Positions 60,161-64,000 of a DNA stretch of 64,000 bases are shown piece after piece. The notes under the pieces are model-generated. The model made no database searches. It saw only the letters and a list, made by a program, of their open reading frames with translations, and had not been told where the DNA came from. A program made the translations under genes and the position numbers. Source of the stretch: Salinivirga cyanobacteriivorans (GTDB lineage: Bacteria > Bacteroidota > Bacteroidia > Bacteroidales > Salinivirgaceae). How positions within the stretch are numbered: the first letter of the stretch is position 1; each line of letters starts with the position of its first letter. The stretch lies in contig NZ_CP013118.1 of assembly GCF_001443605.1 (NCBI RefSeq), positions 3,033,501-3,097,500 on the forward strand. The letters run 5' to 3'.

Positions 60161-61813
60161 ATGTATTTGTATTTATTTGTTGGCTTGCTTTACATCCTAT
60201 CTACACCTACATTGGATGAAACTGAGTTCGATAGTCTTCAAAGACAAATCGAACAGCAAACAGGTATTGAGAAAGTAGATGCTTTATTTGAGGCTGCGGA
60301 ATTATACATTGATAGAAATCCCAGAGAAGCATTAAGCTATATCAAAGAGGCCAGTTTATTATCAGATGAGATTCATTACTCATTGGGTAAGGCTAAGGCG
60401 CATGAAAAGAAGGGAGTAATCCACTTTAATTTTGGCAATTTCGAGAAAGCAATAAAGTTTTTTTTAGAGGCAAGGAAAATTTATGACGATATAAATGATT
60501 TGCAAGGCATTGCAAGTGTCAATAATAATTTAGGGAAATGTTACCGTGAAATGTCTAACTACAGTAAAGCTATGCAGTTTCACGAAAAGGCACTTGAAAT
60601 AAACCAACAAATCAATTATCAGAAAGGCATTGCCGACTCTTACAACAACCTTGGCATTTGTTTTTATCCCAGAGAGGAATATAATAAAGTAATTGAATAT
60701 ATTGAGAAAGGGATGCAAATATACAGGGAGATAGATGATAAAGAAGGTATTGCAGCAGCTTTAAATAACATAGCAATTTGCTACAGTAGTCTGGGTGATT
60801 ATTCTAAAGCTTTAAGTTTTTTCGAGCAATCTCTGGTTATTAACCGTAAACTTAACAGAAAGGGACCTGTAGGTCAAATTTTAAATAATATTGGTAATCT
60901 ATATGTGTGGCTCGGGAATACCCAAAAAGCCAAGTACTATTTGAAGCAAAGTGAATCTATTTCAAGAGCACTCAATAATCGTAATTTGCTGAAAATTAAC
61001 TATGAAGCATTTGCCAATCTCTATTTATCTATAGAGGATTATGAAAAAGCGATTAACTATTATGTTAAGTATTCTAAGCTGAAGGACAGCCTTTTTTCAG
61101 AGCACAGTGATGAACGTATAGCAAAAATGCAAGCTATTTATGACCTGGAAGCAAAGGAGCAGCAAATTGAGCTTTTGGAAAAGGATAACCTGTTAAAGAA
61201 ACGTGATAACAATATTCTTTTTATCATATTGTCAAGCATTGCAATTGTAGCCGGCTTGATAGTATATACGCTTCTTGTAAAGATAAAAAATTCAAGAAAT
61301 AAGCAGCTTTTACTGGAAAAAGAGAAGGAGATTGCCAAGCTGAATAGTAAGCGGCAAAAGGAGAATTTTGAACGGGAAATGGATATGAAAAACAGAGAAC
61401 TCGCTTCTTTTACTATGCATGTGCTAAACAAGAATCAATTATTAATACAACTGAAAGACCATTTAGAGGAGGTTTCTTCATCAGAAGATAAGGATGTTAA
61501 AGTATTAAAACAACTTAGAAGCTCAATTGAACAAACCATCGATCTCGATAAAGACTGGGAATCATTTGCCACTCATTTTGAAAAAGTACATCCAAAGTTT
61601 TTCGAAAAATTATTAGACCAATATCCTGATTTAACCAAAAAAGAGCTTAAGCAATGTGCTTATGTGCGCATGAACCTATCAACCAAGGAGATAGCTACGC
61701 TTTTGAATATAACCGTCAGAGGGGTAGAAAAAGCACGAAGTCGGATCAGAAATAAAATGAATTTAGAAAAAGAAGTGGATTTTTACGATTTTCTTCAAAA
61801 TTTTCTAAAATAA
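60161..61813 (+). CDS. TPR-HTH membrane regulator
   Basis: A 550-residue protein with the Bacteroidota TPR-HTH plan: N-terminal hydrophobic/signal segment, six to seven tetratricopeptide repeats (ASVNNNLGKCYREMSNYSKAM, ADSYNNLGICFYPREEY, AAALNNIAICYSSLGDYSKAL), one membrane helix near 352-370 (NILFIILSSIAIVAGLIVYTLL), a coiled coil, and a C-terminal HTH (LTKKELKQCAYVRMNLSTKEIATLLNITVRGVEKARSRI). The HTH faces the cytoplasm while the TPRs lie outside the membrane, so it may sense an envelope signal. No target is known; the secreted protease unit downstream is a candidate. Confidence 0.87.
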   Translation: MYLYLFVGLLYILSTPTLDETEFDSLQRQIEQQTGIEKVDALFEAAELYIDRNPREALSYIKEASLLSDEIHYSLGKAKAHEKKGVIHFNFGNFEKAIKFFLEARKIYDDINDLQGIASVNNNLGKCYREMSNYSKAMQFHEKALEINQQINYQKGIADSYNNLGICFYPREEYNKVIEYIEKGMQIYREIDDKEGIAAALNNIAICYSSLGDYSKALSFFEQSLVINRKLNRKGPVGQILNNIGNLYVWLGNTQKAKYYLKQSESISRALNNRNLLKINYEAFANLYLSIEDYEKAINYYVKYSKLKDSLFSEHSDERIAKMQAIYDLEAKEQQIELLEKDNLLKKRDNNILFIILSSIAIVAGLIVYTLLVKIKNSRNKQLLLEKEKEIAKLNSKRQKENFEREMDMKNRELASFTMHVLNKNQLLIQLKDHLEEVSSSEDKDVKVLKQLRSSIEQTIDLDKDWESFATHFEKVHPKFFEKLLDQYPDLTKKELKQCAYVRMNLSTKEIATLLNITVRGVEKARSRIRNKMNLEKEVDFYDFLQNFLK

Positions 61814-61860
61814 CCCACCTCTGTAGTTTTTTTGTGCGTCAGGTAGTTGCGGTGGTGTCG

Positions 61861-61868
61861 TAGTTTTG
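61861..61868 (+). promoter_or_regulatory. Candidate -7 box for the small secreted protein and S8 protease
   Basis: TAGTTTTG is an exact TAnnTTTG match; the nearest TTTG lies 26 nt upstream, longer than the usual 19-21 nt. Confidence 0.3.
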
Positions 61869-61924
61869 TCCACTATCCATAGTAGCGTTGTCACTCTTTT
61901 TTTTTACCACCGGGTCAAACTTTC

Positions 61925-61964
61925 CGTATCATAGATTCGAAATTAATTTAGCTCGAATGATACG
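61925..61964 (+). promoter_or_regulatory. Hairpin over the start codon at 61957
   Basis: CGTATCAT (61925-61932) and TCGA (61937-61940) pair with TCGA-ATGATACG (61953-61964), leaving a 4-nt bulge. The ATG (61957-61959) lies inside the stem, so translation of the small secreted protein could be restrained by it. Confidence 0.4.
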
Positions 61965-62301
61965 AAAAGTATTTTTAACATTTGCCCTTCTTTTTATCGG
62001 TATGCAATTAATATCTCAAAATTATTTGCACCAGCCAGTCCTTTCAAAAGCACTGGGAAACCAAAAAAAGGAGGTAGATATAATAAGTGTATTGCTGAAC
62101 CCCATACAGTTTTATTATTACGTCACGCAAAACATAATTACTTCACCAAAGAATTTAGCCTTAATAAAAAGAGGACAGGATTGGCGTGAACTATTGGTGG
62201 ATCAGCAATATTTCGATCTAAATAAATTTCAGGGACAGAAGCCAGAATTTAATCCGGAAAAAGATGGTTATCTGATCTTAAAATTGGAAAGGTTAAATTA
62301 A
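61957..62301 (+). CDS. Small secreted protein, unknown
   Basis: A 114-residue exported protein from the ATG at 61957: signal-like MIRKVFLTFALLFIGMQLISQ, then a body with no recognised domain (YLHQPVLSKAL near the start, FNPEKDGYLILKLERLN at the end). A longer in-frame reading from 61888 would put 23 residues before the signal and is unlikely. It ends 11 nt before the S8 protease start, so the two are probably co-transcribed; a propeptide, inhibitor or surface partner role is possible but unsupported. Confidence 0.6.
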   Translation: MIRKVFLTFALLFIGMQLISQNYLHQPVLSKALGNQKKEVDIISVLLNPIQFYYYVTQNIITSPKNLALIKRGQDWRELLVDQQYFDLNKFQGQKPEFNPEKDGYLILKLERLN

Positions 62302-62312
62302 AAAGTTTAAAA

Positions 62313-64000
62313 ATGAGGAAGTTACCAATTATTTTGTTTGTTATTTTAAGTTTGTGTATCCCAAAGATATATGGACAGAACACTCACCTTGTGCATTTTG
62401 CCAATGGTGACTACCAGCCAGTTGAATTGAAAGACTCTGATTATTCTTCCGGCCAATTATTAAATGTTTTATTAAGGAGTAACTATCAGTATATTCAATT
62501 CAGGAAGAATCCTGATCAAAATGAAATTGAACGCTTGCGGTCTGCTGGTATTGAGCTTCTTGATTATGTTCCTTACAGCACCTGGGCTGTGAAAATTGAT
62601 CACAAGAAAGTTCAGGGTGCCAGAATAGCATCGTTTTCCAATATTCGTTCTGTATTTACTGTCGATGCTAACTATAAAATAGATAACAGGCTCACAAAGA
62701 GGTCAATTCCTGAGTATGCCGAACCCCAATTTGGTAAAGCGGATATAAATGTGCTATTATATGATGGTTGTTCACTCAATAACTTTCTAACTTATGCAAA
62801 TGAATTCAATATTGAGGTGCTAGACAGAAATTCTGATGCAAAAAAACTTACACTACGTGTATCTTTAAGTGCCCTGAATAAATTACCTGAGTATAATGGT
62901 GTAAAATGGATTGAACCCATTACCCCTGAGAAGGAATTTAAAAATATTGATGGATACAGGAATCATCAGGCGAATGTACTGGGAGCAAGTTTTTCAGGAG
63001 CCCGAAACTTAACCGGAGATGGTGTAATGGTAGGTGAATGGGATGGAGGTGCTGTTGGAGCACATCATGACCTGTATGGGAGAGTTACTATTGGAACCGA
63101 AGAACAAGTGCACTGGCATTCTACACATGTGGCAGGCACTATTATGGGTCGGGGAATTCTTGATCCCAAAGCCAGAGGAACTGCTCCGAATTCTACATTA
63201 TACTCTTCAGACTTCAATAAAGAAGATTTTAATATTGCCAATGAAATGTTGAGTGTATCTGACGACTTAGGAGTCGATATTACCTCTAATTCCTGGGGAT
63301 ACACTATGTCGCAGGAGTTCTGCGAAAATCCATTTCCCTATATTTCATCAGCCTACTATTTCGACAATGTTGCTTTTCAAAATAAAAAACTAACACACGT
63401 TTTTGCTAATGGTAATGATCAGCAGGTTTGCCCTGGAGGCCATTGGACATCTGCCTGGACAATGAAAAACGTAATTTTGGTAGGCGCCATTAATGATAAA
63501 AACCAAATGACTAATTACAGTTCATGGGGTCCCTTGTTTGACGGACGTATGGCACCACACATTTGTGCTGTTGGAAAAGATGTTTACTCTACATTACAAA
63601 ACAACCAATATTATAGTGAGGATGGCACATCAATGGCTACTCCTGCTATTAGCGGAGGCATTGCACTTTTATATGAACAATATAAGGATATTCATGGAGT
63701 CAACCCTGGTTCAGCCATTATTCGGTCAGTGCTTTTTAATTCAGCCACAGATTTGGGTGCACCCGGTCCGGATTATGCTTTTGGTTTTGGGCGTGTTAAT
63801 TTCCGAAAAGCTGCTGTAGCTATTGAAGAAGGTAATATTATAAACGATCAAATATCAGATGGTTCTACTAACACCTATGATATTGATGTCCCTAACAATT
63901 TAAAACAATTAAAAGTTACCATTGCATGGACCGATGAGGCGGGATCTACTACTGCTGCGTTTCCCCTGGTCAACGATCTTGATATGCGTATAACAGGTGA
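62313..64000 (+). CDS. Subtilisin-like (S8) secreted protease, 3' end outside window
   Basis: The first 562 residues of a secreted protease that continues past the window. A signal peptide (MRKLPIILFVILSLCIPKIYG) is followed by a prodomain-like region of about 200 residues. The S8 catalytic triad is visible: Asp in VMVGEWDGGAVG, His in HWHSTHVAGTIMG and Ser in GTSMATPAISGG; the oxyanion region is VFANGNDQQ. The Asp motif differs from the usual DTG. After the catalytic domain a beta-rich domain begins (LKVTIAWTDEAGS), as in the P/C2-like domains of Bacteroidota S8 enzymes; a T9SS sorting end may lie beyond the window. Confidence 0.9.
   Translation, partial: MRKLPIILFVILSLCIPKIYGQNTHLVHFANGDYQPVELKDSDYSSGQLLNVLLRSNYQYIQFRKNPDQNEIERLRSAGIELLDYVPYSTWAVKIDHKKVQGARIASFSNIRSVFTVDANYKIDNRLTKRSIPEYAEPQFGKADINVLLYDGCSLNNFLTYANEFNIEVLDRNSDAKKLTLRVSLSALNKLPEYNGVKWIEPITPEKEFKNIDGYRNHQANVLGASFSGARNLTGDGVMVGEWDGGAVGAHHDLYGRVTIGTEEQVHWHSTHVAGTIMGRGILDPKARGTAPNSTLYSSDFNKEDFNIANEMLSVSDDLGVDITSNSWGYTMSQEFCENPFPYISSAYYFDNVAFQNKKLTHVFANGNDQQVCPGGHWTSAWTMKNVILVGAINDKNQMTNYSSWGPLFDGRMAPHICAVGKDVYSTLQNNQYYSEDGTSMATPAISGGIALLYEQYKDIHGVNPGSAIIRSVLFNSATDLGAPGPDYAFGFGRVNFRKAAVAIEEGNIINDQISDGSTNTYDIDVPNNLKQLKVTIAWTDEAGSTTAAFPLVNDLDMRITG

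Overview
The window is about 64 kb of roughly 40% GC chromosomal DNA from a member of the Bacteroidota. The evidence is a giant secreted protein with a type IX secretion (T9SS) C-terminal sorting domain, a DUF4831-type protein, TPR-HTH and Omp28-like proteins, promoters of the TTTG-N19-TAnnTTTG type, and weak Shine-Dalgarno use. Two [FeFe]-hydrogenase-family proteins, a fused NfnAB-type transhydrogenase and two iron-type alcohol dehydrogenases point to an anaerobic or facultative fermenter, perhaps of the Marinilabiliales kind (inference).

Layout. 1-4467 (+): end of a DUF4831 protein, then etfB-etfA-acyl-CoA dehydrogenase. 4541-23640 (-): eight tightly packed genes (gaps of -4 to about 50 nt) in the order queuosine-precursor transporter, NTT-like carrier fused to HEAT and cNMP-binding domains, membrane SpoIIE phosphatase, triple TIR-like protein, nSTAND1-WD40 protein, outer-membrane barrel, lipoprotein, and giant T9SS-secreted Ig-like protein. 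This is the best candidate for an undescribed system: membrane sensing, a signalling core and a secreted output in one apparent transcription unit. 23911-26248 (+): pcm and glutamine synthetase. 26322-30803 (-): M1-like metalloprotease and groES-groEL, with an IS1595-family insertion (perfect 8-bp target duplication) between the protease and groEL. 31014-32098: a decayed group II intron lying between ppc and the terminator that ppc probably once used. 34840-36156 (-): a secreted serine hydrolase.

36446-42410 (+): Fe-alcohol dehydrogenase, PAS histidine kinase, sigma-54 activator and a second Fe-alcohol dehydrogenase. A TTAGGA/TCCTAA palindrome and half-sites lie between the activator and the second dehydrogenase, ahead of a sigma-54-like promoter. 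42573-49644 (+): a redox operon of fused NfnAB, a NuoE-like 2Fe-2S protein, a sensory-type PAS [FeFe] hydrogenase, a SpoIIE-type phosphatase, a second 2Fe-2S protein and a group-B-like [FeFe] hydrogenase. It looks like H2/redox sensing coupled to NAD(P)H-ferredoxin exchange. 49704-54974 (+): an arsenic operon (arsR, thioredoxin-like, arsF-like, arsG-like, ArsP-like permease, rhodanese, arsC, acr3) with two matching ArsR operators and a structured 142-nt leader, followed by a PhnD-like binding protein.

56117-58790 (-): small membrane protein, two short-chain dehydrogenases and a TetR regulator with two copies of a likely operator. 58933-60030 (+): a Crp/Fnr regulator and a flavodoxin-like gene with an 18-bp perfect palindrome at the class II activator position. 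60161-64000 (+): TPR-HTH regulator, small secreted protein, and a subtilisin-like protease cut by the window end. I saw no tRNA, rRNA or CRISPR array. Homology statements are from recognised motifs only; no database search was run.
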